The notes below the pieces were generated by a model. It saw only the letters and a program-made list of their open reading frames with translations, searched no databases and had not been told where the DNA came from. This document shows positions 33,869-44,561 of a stretch of 64,000 bases of DNA, piece after piece (positions within the stretch are counted from its first letter, which is position 1; each line of letters opens with the position of its first letter). The DNA is from Microthyrium microscopicum (taxonomy: Eukaryota; Ascomycota; Dothideomycetes; Microthyriales; Microthyriaceae), in contig MU004230.1 in NCBI GenBank assembly GCA_010405405.1, positions 406,627 through 470,626 on the forward strand, given 5' to 3'. The position numbers and the translations under genes are program-made.

Positions 33869-34288
33869 GTTAATGACGCAGCGCTGATGTACGGTCTTGA
33901 GTGTCTGATCGTCGACTGCAGGAGTTCGTATAATTTCTGAAAGAGTGTCTTAAGGAGTCCAGCTACTCTTGCATTCGTTCTTGGGTTTTGATGAAGTACG
34001 GCGCCAAAAGCTCCGAGATATTGGGCGCTCTATCTGGCAACCTAGATCATCCTTGCAGTCACCAAGCGCACGCGGTGTCACATGACTCAGCCTTACAATC
34101 GGCCTTGTTCTCAGCACCTCCTCAACACAGTCAAGCATGAGCTGAGTTGATTTAGGCCTTGATGCGGTTTCATTGCTGTAGGACCACCTGAGATTGTCTA
34201 ATAAACAACAGGTCAAATCAACTTTCTCAGAAGTTATGCTAACATAAGCAATTAAATAATCCCAACACGTCCACCGCTGGACCATTCT
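33869..34288. other. intergenic region
   Basis: A 111-codon minus-strand open frame at 33950-34285 has no family resemblance and lies directly between two genes on the same strand; it is probably chance. Promoter of the Cys/His-rich gene. Confidence 0.4.
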
Positions 34289-35464
34289 TTACTTCATAGG
34301 AAGGTCAATATCTACGAGGAATCCAGCTTGTTTTGGTCGATATCCACTACCAGTCATAATCGACGAATTGATCAGTAATGTTTCCTTGCCTACCTGCAAC
34401 GGCTTACGACTTGATGAACTAACATCTAATGTCGCGGCATGAGCCTTGATGACGGAAGCATCATCCGGGGCTTGGATTTCCAAAGTATCGCTGTCTAGAG
34501 TCGCAAGTACTTCAGATTGTTCTCCAAGAGGATTCTCTCCAGACTGCCACTCAGGATGAGTCGGATCGTGTGGGGTTTCTCGCCATGTAACACGCTCGGC
34601 GCCCCAAGCCTGCAGATTGAGTCAGTGCAAATTCAACAGGCATATTGTAAACTCACCTCGTGAATATGGCCAAAGCAATGTATCTTTGGTCGAACTCTGT
34701 CTAGAGCTTGGAGAAGTTGAGGACAACCAGCACGTATTCCGCCTGGAAGACAGCGGTCACCATGCATGAATGGTGGACCGTGAGTCATGATGATGTCGAC
34801 ATCCGCTCCTAATGGAATTGGATGGGGATCTCGGGTTGCTGGTATGATCTTCTGGCTACTGTCTTTTGGATACGGAGCTTGACTTATGATTTCTGGAGGA
34901 TTCCATCGATCCTCATTGTGAGAATAGTTGAAGGCCCAATTGAAGACTTACTCTACGTCAGCCGGCTTTCATCATCTCAGACCAAAGTACAATATACTCA
35001 CATTCTGGTTGCCATTCGCTTGAATACACAGTAAAGTGGGCTCCATTGGACAAGTCGAAGGAATGCATGCCCTCTCTGAGATATGTCACTCCAGCTTCTT
35101 TTGCCGCATCACCCAGCCAAAGCTGCTCAACTATTTCGGCGTTCTCGGGATTATAGTTCCTCAAGTCGATATACTTGGCTCGTGAGTTTTCTTCAAGATA
35201 GTAAGCCTTGTCCATCGTGAGGTCATGGTTTCCAGCAATGACCAGTTTGAGCTCTGCTGGAATGGACGCAAGCAGTCTAAGAGCTGCCTTGTTCTCATCA
35301 ACAGTGCCAGTCATCGTCAAATCGCCGGAATGTATGAGCACATCTGCCTTGGGAAAAGGCGGACAGAATGATCTCTCTGGTGCGATGTCTCGGCCATTGG
35401 AGGAGCTATGAGTATCAGAAATGATGAATAGCCGGGTTTTAGCTGTTTGAGTGGCGGAGGCCAT
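34289..35464 (-). CDS. metallophosphoesterase (calcineurin-like)
   Basis: Three exons (35464-35002, 34946-34657, 34609-34289) with introns of 55 and 47 nt give 357 residues. All metallophosphoesterase blocks are present: ISDTHSS (D-X-H), HSGDLT (GD), AGNHDLTMD (GNH), MTHGPPF and FGHIHEAWG (GH-X-H). The first junction uses an AAG acceptor and yields the fungal family motif QPEFFNWAFNYS. These proteins hydrolyse phosphate esters using two metal ions, and this fungal subfamily has no well-defined substrate. No signal peptide or membrane segment. Confidence 0.9.
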
Positions 35465-36180
35465 GGTTGATACAGTTCTTTTCAGAGTTAGAAAAAGTAG
35501 TGGACGAAAGGTGTTGTCTACTATATGAGGCTACGGAAACCCATCTACAGTGTATGTGAGAGGTGGGAGGGATGGTTGCTACCTGTTTCACGTGGTTGCC
35601 CGGGAGCTATTCAGATACATGAATATTCGGATGATGGAGAAGTTCTCAATTTAGATTGTAGACAAGAGTCGTCAGTCAAACCTAATGCGTAGATTTCTAA
35701 ATCAACATTGAAGGCAACTTGAAAATCAATTCCACTCAGAGGTTGATTGTGCCGTGGGGCTTCGCTGCCAGCCAAAGCTTCCAAGTTCTTTTACATGGAC
35801 CGACCTCTCTAGCAGATTCCCTGGTGCGAGTACTAGGCACAATACCTCTTCCAGGTCACAAGTATCCAAACACCCTTACTTGGGTATGTATAGGTGTGTG
35901 GGTGTAAAGCTACGATCAGAATGGTGGTTGTTTACCTGCGATCAATGGTCGAGGTTGGGGAAAATGACGTCGGTGTAACTCTGCCTGGTTCCCCACAGAT
36001 CAATCATACGCGCAGCTTCCAAGCAACAACATCATCGGAGCTTCGAGCTTGTTTTAAAACTTGCGACTTGTTACCTTCACGAATCCCAAAGCTGTTCACG
36101 GTCAAGTGTCAAACTTTTTCCTACACCCAATTGCCCTCCATACATCTCATGAGCTCTCATACAGCCTTGTGCGCTTCACC
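35465..36180. promoter_or_regulatory. divergent upstream region (metallophosphoesterase / TMEM69-like)
   Basis: About 700 bp between divergent start codons. Open frames of 60-105 codons are present on the plus strand but without family resemblance. No particular element can be named. Confidence 0.4.
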
Positions 36181-37481
36181 ATGCTACCAACTGGCTCTCG
36201 ATCACTCTTGAGGACTTCCGCCGCCGGTTCACGATTACTAGCAAACCATGCCAAACCCACCATAAGAGCCTCCTCTAGCCTGATAAATGGATACAACTCA
36301 AAACGATCGCTCGCTCTCAGTCGTCCCGCAGCAGTGATACCATACCAATCATATCCACAGACATTCAAACGCTTCGAGTCCAAAAAGACCCCGAGCAAGG
36401 ACGAGCTTCTAGCAAACGCAGGTGCTGTAAAAGTCGACAACGCAACTAGCACCACGCGTAGTATCCTTCACGAGACAGGCGAACATGGCTTCCCAACCAT
36501 CAACACACCTGGATCTCGCAGTGGACCCGTAAAAAGTGCTATCCGCAGCGATCTTGTAAGCTCCACCAATGCCAATAAGTTTTCCAATCTCACTGACACT
36601 GACATAGGACACCATCGTGGAAACCTTCGCCCTTCGCTCTGTTCCCCGAGAGGCCTATGTCCTTGGTCTCGCCGGCCTCGTTCCCTACCTCACCACTTCC
36701 CTAGCTACCGTCTTCTGCGCATGGGACGTCAATTACGCACATGAACACGGTACCGGCTTCGTCATATCAGAAGAGACGGCTACCCAACTCATTGCGGTTC
36801 TGGAGCCACTGCAGGTCGGCTATGGCGCAGTCGTACGTATCTGCCAGCCAGTCATTTCCACACAACCTCTAACACGTTCCTCAGATAATTTCCTTCTTAG
36901 GCGCCATTCACTGGGGTCTCGAATGGGCCGGCTTTGGTGGCAAACAAGGTTACAGACGCTACGCAATTGGCGTTATTGCGCCCGCCATTGCTTGGCCTAC
37001 GATAATGCTGCCGTACGAGTATGCGCTGATTACACAATTCCTCGGTTTCACATACTTGTACTATGCGGATGCGGCAGCAACCGCACGGGGTTGGGCGCCT
37101 CCATGGTATAGCACGTACCGGTTCGTGTTGACGTTTATCGCTGGTGGGGCGATTGTGATTAGCTTGATCGGTAGAGGAGAAGTGGCGGATGTATTGGAGA
37201 GACGGAAGATGGGTTTGGGACCAGCTGTTGATCCACGACTCAAGGTAAAGGGCGAGGAAGAGGGAACGAAAGAGAGGACTAGTTATGAAGGAAAGCGGGC
37301 AGAGATATATGACGAGAAGAAGAAGGAAGAAGAGGAGCAGAAGAAGAAGGAAGAGGAAGAGAAGAAAGCCAAGGAGGAGGAAGAGAAGAAGAAGAAAGAC
37401 GAAGAGAAGGATGACAAGAAGGATGACAAGAAGGATGACAAGAAGGATGGCAAGAAGGATGACAAGAAGGATGAGAAGTAA
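36181..37481 (+). CDS. TMEM69/DUF3429-like mitochondrial membrane protein with charged tail
   Basis: Three exons (36181-36555, 36608-36832, 36885-37481) with two 52-nt introns give 398 residues. The N-terminus (MLPTGSRSLLRTSAAGSRLL) is a typical mitochondrial presequence. Residues 125-280 have five hydrophobic segments, including LGLAGLVPYLTTSLATVF and FLGAIHWGLEWAGFGG, the core of the DUF3429/TMEM69 family, of unknown function in the inner membrane. The last 90 residues are an extreme Lys/Glu/Asp tract (EEEEKKAKEEEEK, then DDKK repeats) encoded by repetitive DNA. The mature order is presequence, polar spacer, membrane domain, charged tail. Confidence 0.85.
37315..37480 (+). repeat. Lys/Glu/Asp coding microsatellite region
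   Basis: GAAGAGAAG-type units pass into a 12-bp tandem repeat (GATGACAAGAAG, about six units with one GGC variant) coding the tail of the TMEM69-like protein. The near-perfect 12-bp units suggest recent length variation. Confidence 0.8.
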
Positions 37482-37733
37482 AGTCTCCGTAAACCATTGT
37501 GCTACTATATTATGTTAATATTCGTATGGCGTCTGGAGTTGAAGCACGAGGTTACTACCTGTGTAGTATTGTAGAGACAACAATATAGCGAATGATCAAA
37601 ACTGAAAAAGTCATCTATTAAATCGCCCAAAAGGTATCTCGATAACGACTTTAAGAAACATTATGCATAACAAAACAATAATCATAACAGCCCGCATTTA
37701 TCAACATTACTGTACCAGCATAATCCACTTCGC

Positions 37734-39256
37734 TCATTCATTCCAATCTACCCAGGTTTGCGGCTGCCGTACCCAGTCAGGTATACACAGCACTTTTGGC
37801 GGTGGCATTGTTTTCCATGGTACATGTATCGATTTGTTTCTTGCGTTTTTCCTGTTCCAGTCGCCAGGCAATCCTTTCTCCTTTTGTATCCGCACTGCAG
37901 TTTTATCATCATATGCCAGATTGACGCTCGGTACCACTGCGATGTTTCCATGTCCTTTTATCCATAGATCTTTTGTAAATAGAGAAACTTCTCCTTGATA
38001 GCATTCGTTGTCTCTGTTCAGCCGGAAACGTACTCCTTCGTCCATGATCGGTTTGGCGTCAAAAACGACGCCGCCGTTCCAGCAGGCGAAGACTTGAAAT
38101 GGTAGGCCTTTCTCGAAGCGCGCCTTGGATAGTCGGTCTGCGTCATTTTGGCCGAAGAATAGTCGCATGCTCTCGTTCCAGCTGCCGCCGAAGGGAATGT
38201 GGAAGAAGCTCTCGCCGCTCATGGTGCGCGCAATCCATACGTCGTAGAACGTTAGGCGGAACGAGCCGCTGTAGTCTACGTAGTTCCAATCCATTGCGCA
38301 TGTCATGTCTGCCTTTTGAAAGACTTTCTGGTGCACCAGTTCTAAGATATCGTCCGGGCATGCTGCGACGTCGTTGAAGAAGATGACGGTTGTGTTGGTC
38401 GAACTGAATCGCTCCGGATGGTCGGTGAGTGGTTGTATTGCCAGATTACGCAATTCTGCGAGGCTACCAATGCGCCCACTCTTCGTCGGATTAATCTCGC
38501 TGCGGGAGAAATAGTAGTCGACGCCTTCAGGTAAGGATTGGTTGAGCGCGGTAAGAACTTCGAATGTGCCGTCGTCGGAGCGGCCTTCGACAATGCTGAG
38601 AGCGCAGTTCTCAGGACCCAGGATACGAATCGCTTCGACAATGGAGCCTAGGAGGCGAGGGAGGATATGGATGCATTCATGTAGATTGAGGGCGAAGAAG
38701 TATGGTTTGAAGGGCGGGGGCGTGGCAGGAAGATTGTGGAGGGTGCGTAGGTAATCGTATCTTTCGCGATCTGCTGGTGGACATTTGAGGCGGTCGAGGG
38801 AAGTGTCGTTTATATCTCGTATTGATGTTAGGTACTTGTTGAGGTCGATGGGTGGTTTTTTTGGTGGCTCTTGAGGCTCTGTAGGTGCTTCTGACACTTC
38901 TAAAGGACGTTAGCCATTGTATAAAACTTTAAAAACTATAACGCACTCTCTGCCGGTGGCTCTATTGACTGTGCTGGCTCTGTTGGCTGCGCAGGTGGTG
39001 GTGGTGGTACCACGCTGCTCTCCCCGGCATCCACTACATCGCCGCTCACTGGTTGTATTACTGGAATATCCGAATTGCTGAGAGGTGTTTCGACAGGCTG
39101 CGCGACAGTCTCGGAAGGATTATTGTGCGTGCTCAAAGGCCTGAGACCACGAAAGGACCATCGTCCTGGATCGAGCTGACGAGTACAGGCAACAAGGATA
39201 AGCAGTACAAATATGGCGAGGATCAGAGTATAGGTGCGCCTGGCCGGGAGCAACAT
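37734..39256 (-). CDS. CAP59/CMT1-type alpha-1,3-mannosyltransferase
   Basis: Two exons (39256-38947, 38899-37734) with a 47-nt intron give 491 residues of a type II membrane protein: short cytosolic end, one membrane helix (TLILAIFVLLILVA), a Pro/Ser/Glu-rich stem up to about residue 120, then the catalytic domain. The domain shows CAP59_mtransfer features such as YFFALNLHECIHILPRLLGS, LSIVEGRSDDGTFEVL, VIFFNDVAACPDDILEL and AMDWNYVDYSG. Founding members are Cryptococcus CMT1 and CAP59, Golgi mannosyltransferases in capsule or glycan synthesis; in ascomycetes the acceptor is unknown. The unusual GTGCGT donor is required to keep frame. Confidence 0.88.
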
Positions 39257-40349
39257 GTCTTGTAAAAAGGAAAGTTACCGCCACGAAGCCATTCCCTTCT
39301 CGGGGTTCGAAGACGATGCGCGAGCGCGAGCTGCACGAGGTTTGGCAAAGGATATCGTAAGCCGTGGAGACGGAGATAAATGCTGGAGTAATCTAGGCAG
39401 AGCGCGACGAGGCGGAAGCGGGTAAGCGATAATGGGGCAATCGCGGATTGGGACGAATTTTAATGGCGAAGAAAGGACAAAGTAGAAGAGTAGTGGAAAG
39501 ACAGTCAAGGGATGAGATTAGCAAGTATTAAGACTTAGTAGTGGAGATGGCGATGTTGACTTGGGGAAGATTTTCTGGAGTTGCAAAAGGGGACATTCGC
39601 GGATGTTGGTGGCTTGCATTTATTATTAGATCTCATACAACCTCTATTCTAGACCAGCATCAACGCTTTTCTCTTCAATACCTCTCTGCTTACTTCGTAC
39701 AGACTCACAGGCCACCATGAGACAGATCAAGTAGATCTTTATCGGCTCGATAATTCATGCTCTTTGTCCTCCAGATATAGTATCCCTTCATCCTACTACT
39801 TGGATGCCGCTTTCCAATCCTCCAGGCTCCGAGGCTCCCTTCAATTGGCCATCTCCAACCATTGACAGTTCAGAGGATATGTCTGAAGGATCATTGCAAA
39901 GTAGGTACTAAATGGTACTCTACTTTTTGGTCCCTCCACCGGAGCCATCGCATGATCGGACCCACTCAATTTGAGCCTCGAAAATTCCCTGGAACTAAAT
40001 CCCGATTGTCCCTTGTTTATCATCCAACCACTTAAGTACTCCCATCAACACAATATCTACCATAAGTACGATATCTACCATCGTATCTCATCTGAGATTG
40101 CGCGCTCAGTTTGCCTTCCTAGTCAAAATCTGGACATTCTTTTTGCGCCTACCTACCTTGGTATACAAATCTAGCATTTGATAATAGAGCGGAGCAGATG
40201 GGAACCTACGAAGCTCATGGTGCACGCTTATCAAGACAAGAACGGTTCATTAAAACGATGCTTGGAATTTCTGAATAGCATGGTCACCCAACGATCTTCC
40301 TCCCGACCTCCTTCTTCCGGATGGCAAACAAAAAGACAGTAAACGTTCC
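39257..40349. other. intergenic region
   Basis: About 1.1 kb upstream of the mannosyltransferase gene and downstream of the 174-residue unknown gene. No coding frame is supported. GA-rich tracts occur around 39390-39500. Confidence 0.45.
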
Positions 40350-40874
40350 TCACTCCTCAGCTGGCGTGTTCACTGGAGGCCGCGACCACACAAACTCGCA
40401 AACAGACTCGGGAATGCGATTGAGAAAGATGTAATCAGCCCCGATCGTGTGCATCCCATCAATCGGCTCGATCAGTAAATCCGACAGGTGAAATGCTCCG
40501 TCGACATGTTCCAGTTCGACCGATTCGCCTATTTGGAGTGTTCGACGTAAATCAATCTTTATGATGTGAATCACCTCGTCGTAACCAATCGAGCGGCGGG
40601 TGACTTCCGAGCGTGCCCTCGCTTCAGTGTCAAAGACTGAGATAATTGGAGTTGGTGGACTTCGCGGCTCACCGGGCGGTGTATGTCGGAAGTGGTTCTC
40701 TAGGTAAGTTCTGAGCTTCTCATTATGATCCTCGAGTTTCACCGAGGCATCCTGAATCTCGGCCATGAGCCCTTGGCCCTCGACCCATTGCTTGCGAGAG
40801 TTCAAGTCTGTGACTGCCCAGAAAATCGGAGGATCTGGCATCAGTGCCCTTGGATTCGAGATATAAGTGGCCAT
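40350..40874 (-). CDS. uncharacterised 174-residue protein
   Basis: A single uninterrupted frame with a good ATG context. The protein begins MATYISNPRALMPDPPIFWAV, has a helix-rich middle (KLEDHNEKLRTYLENHF), a Pro-rich loop and a strand-rich second half (YDEVIHIIKIDLRRTLQIGES, then HLSDLLIEPIDGMHTIGADY). No signal peptide, membrane segment or cysteine-rich motif apart from one Cys near the end. I do not recognise the family. The alternation of hydrophobic and charged residues and absence of frame breaks favour a real gene rather than a chance frame. Confidence 0.55.
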   Translation of the reverse strand: MATYISNPRALMPDPPIFWAVTDLNSRKQWVEGQGLMAEIQDASVKLEDHNEKLRTYLENHFRHTPPGEPRSPPTPIISVFDTEARARSEVTRRSIGYDEVIHIIKIDLRRTLQIGESVELEHVDGAFHLSDLLIEPIDGMHTIGADYIFLNRIPESVCEFVWSRPPVNTPAEE

Positions 40875-41399
40875 GGTGGACTTGACCGCAGAAAGAGGCT
40901 CAGCCGAATCCCATGAGAGTACTAAGCGAGACGTGAAATGCTTGTAATGGCTGAAATGATGCTGATGGTGTAGTATGAGACTAGAAGTATGTTTGGATCT
41001 AATGGTGTGAGTATACTTCTAGCACTAGATGGAGTGAATGGGAGATGAGGTCTGAGGACATGATCGCAGTCAACAAAGAGAACCATTATCTCAATTACGA
41101 AGCAGCTCATGCGCACCATGGATGGTAAGAGCAAATGGAAAGTTGCGCAAGCGCTCTATAGTCTTGTCAGCTTTGATCCATAATCAGGACATCAGACTTC
41201 ATCACACTTGCCATGACCTTTGGAAGGACTTGCGATATTATCGTGGCGCGGCGTCAAGCTACCATGCAAATGGAGCAAATAACTTTAATGAAATGAATCT
41301 GATTGATCTATCTTTACAGTATACCTACAATCTCAAGCGCCAAAACATCGACAAACACTGCAGTTACTCCTGCTTCGTCCCATCATTGCAAGTTTCATC
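40875..41399. other. intergenic region
   Basis: No supported gene. A plus-strand open frame of 96 codons at 41122-41412 overlaps the end of the neighbouring gene and has no family resemblance. Confidence 0.4.
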
Positions 41400-41699
41400 C
41401 TATGCCTTCTGAAAAGATTGACTATAACTAGTAGTCTCTTGAGTGTCCACGACATCTCTGCCGTTGTATACGTTGGGCTGGATGTAATGCTGGTTGCCGT
41501 TGCATCGTTGTCCGCAAGTGCCATTGCAGTATTGAGCGTGGACATAGCCATCGTGGGCATTTTGATATGCTGGAGGTTGTTGTTGGATGGCTTCGTTGGA
41601 AGCGTGCTTCTTGTCTGATGACTTGTTGAACTCCTTCATGGCCATTTTGGCGATGGCATAGGCGCCACCGATCTTGATTCCGTTTCCGATGATAGTCAT
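41400..41699 (-). CDS. small Gln/Asn/Tyr-rich protein, function unknown
   Basis: A 99-residue single-exon frame starting MTIIGNGIKIGGAYAIAKMA, an amphipathic or weakly hydrophobic N-terminus that could lie on a membrane, followed by a basic stretch (KKH), then a disordered Gln/Asn/Tyr-rich region with three closely spaced cysteines (CNGTCGQRC). A consensus TATA element lies 190 bp upstream at 41891-41900. I do not recognise the family beyond a general likeness to small fungal proteins with a glycine-rich start; function unknown. Confidence 0.5.
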   Translation of the reverse strand: MTIIGNGIKIGGAYAIAKMAMKEFNKSSDKKHASNEAIQQQPPAYQNAHDGYVHAQYCNGTCGQRCNGNQHYIQPNVYNGRDVVDTQETTSYSQSFQKA

Positions 41700-42344
41700 T
41701 TTGTTTGATGTAGAAAAGTGGTTCTGAATATGCGTGAAAGGTGTGAGATATGAGTAAGACTGGTTTGAAAGTGGATTGAAGTGGTAGGTGTTGTAGAATT
41801 TTGTAGAATTTTGTAGTGTTCAAGATATTGTAGAAATGTTACGAGTTGGATTGTTCGATGATGAACTAAGATTTAATGGAGGGATAGGAGTATATTTATA
41901 CAGATATCCGAAAGCCATTATCGCTCTCTTGAACAATTCAAAGTTGGTGAATTCAAAGCGTTTCAAGATCTTTGCTCGCATTTTGCGAGTTGAAGCTCGG
42001 TTTCGACTGGTGATCATTCGGATTTGGTGTTGAGCTTCGGATTCGATAAGCTTTTAGCCAATAAGAGCTGCGTCCGAGTTTGAATGCGAAGTGACTATTC
42101 CCAGTAGCGAGTACGAGCGAGGCTCATCAGGGTCCTGAAGATGTCGATCACCACCATTGTGGCTTGGACATTTGAGGTACTGTAGATCTCAGCACAGCAA
42201 CAGCACTGCGTCACCAGACGCATGAGATGATGCTCTATGGAGATAATTTACAGTATCGTTCATTTTCCCCCACTTTCTGGTCTATCTAGGTACCTGATAA
42301 GTTCATAATAATATCCATTGTACCAAGAGCCATCTTCTCACGAT
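41700..42344. other. intergenic, divergent promoters
   Basis: Separates the small minus-strand gene and the NmrA-like plus-strand gene. Contains a TATA element at 41891-41900 and a short TTGTAGAATT tandem repeat at about 41790-41818. Confidence 0.4.
41891..41900 (-). promoter_or_regulatory. TATA box of the 99-residue gene
   Basis: TATAAATATA on the minus strand, about 190 bp upstream of the start codon of the 99-residue gene. It supports transcription in that direction but could be fortuitous in AT-rich DNA. Confidence 0.4.
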
Positions 42345-43364
42345 ATGTCAACCCAAACCATCCTAGTAACCCGAGCGACCGGCACGCAAGGAATTGCAGT
42401 CCTTCACCATCTGCAAAAGAATGGCTTTCAAATACACGCCCTAGTTCGCGATGCCTCCGATGATCGTGCTCTTGCAATCAAGAAGAACTTTGGGGCAAAC
42501 CTATTTGAAGGCGCACTAGATGATCCAGGGATCATTCGTCGAGCAGCAGCTGGCTGTACAGGGCTGTTCCTCAACTTGATGCCAAGTTTGACTCCCGGCT
42601 TCGAGTTCGATAATGAATTATTGGAGGCAAGAAATGTTCTCGCGGAAGCAAAAGCGGCGGGAATCAAACATGTGATTTATTCCACCTCGCTCTCGGTGGG
42701 CAAGCACGAACAGTTACCTGGTTGGGATCCAAAAAGTACATACGCTCGGGCTATACTATCCAAGCATGCCATTGAAGAAGAAGGTAAGCTTCCATGAAAG
42801 CGAGAGTTGTTGTTCAAACCCAAATACTTCGAAGCCCGCGGAATCCATACTAACTCTTCTGCAGTCAGGAACGGTGGTTTCGACACATGGACCATAATTC
42901 GACCCGCTTACTTCATGACGAACTTCCTTGGATTCTTCGGTGCCTGGATATTCCCAGAGCTAAGCAAGGAGCACAAATTTGTTGCTTCCTTCAAGGCAGA
43001 TACTGTCCTTCCTCTCATCGATCCTCATGACATTGGAGCGTTTACCGCGGCGGCACTTTCGGATCCCAAGAAGTTTGGTGGACAGGCAATTGAGATAGCA
43101 GGAGACACTATTACAGCTACACAAGTTGTTGATGCTATCTCTATGGCCGCTGGAGTGCCTATCAAGGCAAAGTTCCGCACTGAGGAAGAAACGGAAGCCC
43201 TCATCAAGGTCAATCCTGCAGTGTCTGGTCAGGTGGCACTGAAGAGTTTGATTAACTTTGTCAACATGGAAGATGTAAAATCTTGGGGTGTTCCGCTGCG
43301 ATCGTTTGAGGAATTTCTCACCAGTGAAAAGGCTCTGGTTGACTCAACTTTTGGTTCCAAATAA
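42345..43364 (+). CDS. NmrA-like NAD(P)-binding protein
   Basis: Two exons (42345-42783, 42865-43364) with an 81-nt intron give 312 residues. It has a Rossmann start QTILVTRATGTQGIAVLHHL, in which the usual first glycine of the GXXGXXG motif is Arg (VTRATGTQG, normally VTGATGTQG), then VIYSTSLSVG and a substrate domain (FDTWTIIRPAYFMTNFLG, DIGAFTAAAL). NmrA-like proteins sense redox ratio of dinucleotides or act as atypical reductases (HSCARG group); some sit near pathway genes, but none is next to this one. The substituted glycine may weaken cofactor binding. The first ATG of the open frame is used. Confidence 0.87.
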
Positions 43365-43843
43365 TCGAAAGACTTGTGATTAGCATACTCTCAGATACTT
43401 TATACTATTTGAAAATGGGTAGAAATAGACCTCTCGCCTTGGGCGTAGAGATCTCGGCCACAGAATTCAAACAATGCTTGTTAGATCCATTTCGCATGTG
43501 TGCCTCTACTTATGAGACAAGCAACAAGACGAAGACTAGGCGATGAGAGAGTTTGTTTACGCACGACAGGTGAGAACAGAGCCGAGTCGATAGCCATGTT
43601 ATTGCACCCGACATTGAGTGCTAGTTCACTCCTGGCACATACATAATGTAGTATATCAAGAGGCCATATTCTGCCGCAGTCGTTGGCGACCAGACGACTC
43701 GAATTGTTCAGTAACAGAATTCATTACTATCAAAGCAGTCAGAAGGCCTAGAGGCCAGTACCGACTAGAACAATCCCTGGAGGTTCATCTATCATAAGTG
43801 GCCCGTTGAAGCTCAGTTATTTCTCCATAGGATTCATGCCCGT
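43365..43843. other. intergenic region
   Basis: The 3' flanks of the NmrA-like gene (plus) and the secreted precursor (minus), which converge here. No coding frame. Confidence 0.4.
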
Positions 43844-44561
43844 CTATGCATTCCAAACCTGTGGAGTGTGGTGAGCACCATTACCCCGAGGACCGTCGCC
43901 ATCAATCAGTTCATCCTTGACGTTTGGAGTGTGGTGTGCGCCGTTACCCCGAGGACCGTCGCCATCGATGAGTGCACCTTCGATGGAGTTGATAGAAGTA
44001 GAATTGAAGCCGCCTTCGATATCACGCTTGCGACCATCATTGCGACACTATGAGGCATATTAGAACAGAAAAAGAGGTTCCTGGATATAACTTACGCAAA
44101 CACTAATCACGTTATCACCACAGCGTCCAGAATTTGGATCTGGGCGGCAGGTGTAATGTTGGCCACGATTGTCTGAGTACCATGTGAAGGTGACCTTTTG
44201 AAGATTAGAATGATCTAGACAATTATTCAAGTTCAGAGATTGTAACTTACCGGAGGCGCAGAGCAATGGAGACGTCCGGAATTGCAGGGACCTTTGTGAG
44301 GCTCCCCGAAGTTTTGCGTGAACCAGTCAACGACCTTGCAGCCATCATCGTAGACGTTCTTAGACCTGGTCAGTGAACAATCTCTATAAATGCAAGGGTT
44401 CTCTTCACCCAAATCCATTGTGTGTAGCCATTGTCAGGAGGGCCGATTGGTAGCTGACCAATTGCTACTCCGATACCATAGTTGAAGCCGGGACAGATGG
44501 CGGAGACGACGCCCAAGTAGGCAAAGAGGGTGAAGAACAGAGCAAGCACTTTGAAAGCCAT
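43844..44561 (-). CDS. secreted Cys-rich precursor with dibasic site and repeated C-terminal peptides
   Basis: Four exons (44561-44409, 44358-44251, 44194-44096, 44047-43844) give 187 residues. A signal peptide ends near A21. Residues 22-125 form a domain with eight cysteines (C23, DGC, GPC, LHC, YTC, GRC, SVC-C), including the strand-rich parts TQWIWNVYDDGCKVVDWF and VTFTWYSDNRGQHYTC. Immediately after, K127-R128 is a candidate Kex2 site. The released tail contains an N-glycosylation sequon (NST) and two identical 16-residue peptides (LIDGDGPRGNGAHHTP, residues 146-161 and 167-182) at a 21-residue period. The gene has a TATAAA box 109 bp upstream. I do not recognise the family. A peptide-releasing precursor or effector is inference. 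Confidence 0.72.
43862..43987 (-). repeat. 63-bp coding tandem repeat (two copies)
   Basis: Two tandem units of 21 codons encode the repeated peptide of the secreted precursor. Within the 16 identical residues the two copies differ at five third-codon positions and at no amino acid, which implies selection on the peptide rather than recent duplication. Confidence 0.85.

Noticed and set aside
33950-34285. 111-codon minus-strand frame between the metallophosphoesterase and Cys/His genes
   Set aside because: No recognisable domain; ends a few bases before the neighbouring gene stop; considered chance.
36061-36744. Read-through frame across intron 1 of the TMEM69-like gene
   Set aside because: The family sequence resumes in another frame after a consensus GTAAGC...TAG intron, so the continuous frame past 36555 is not the product.
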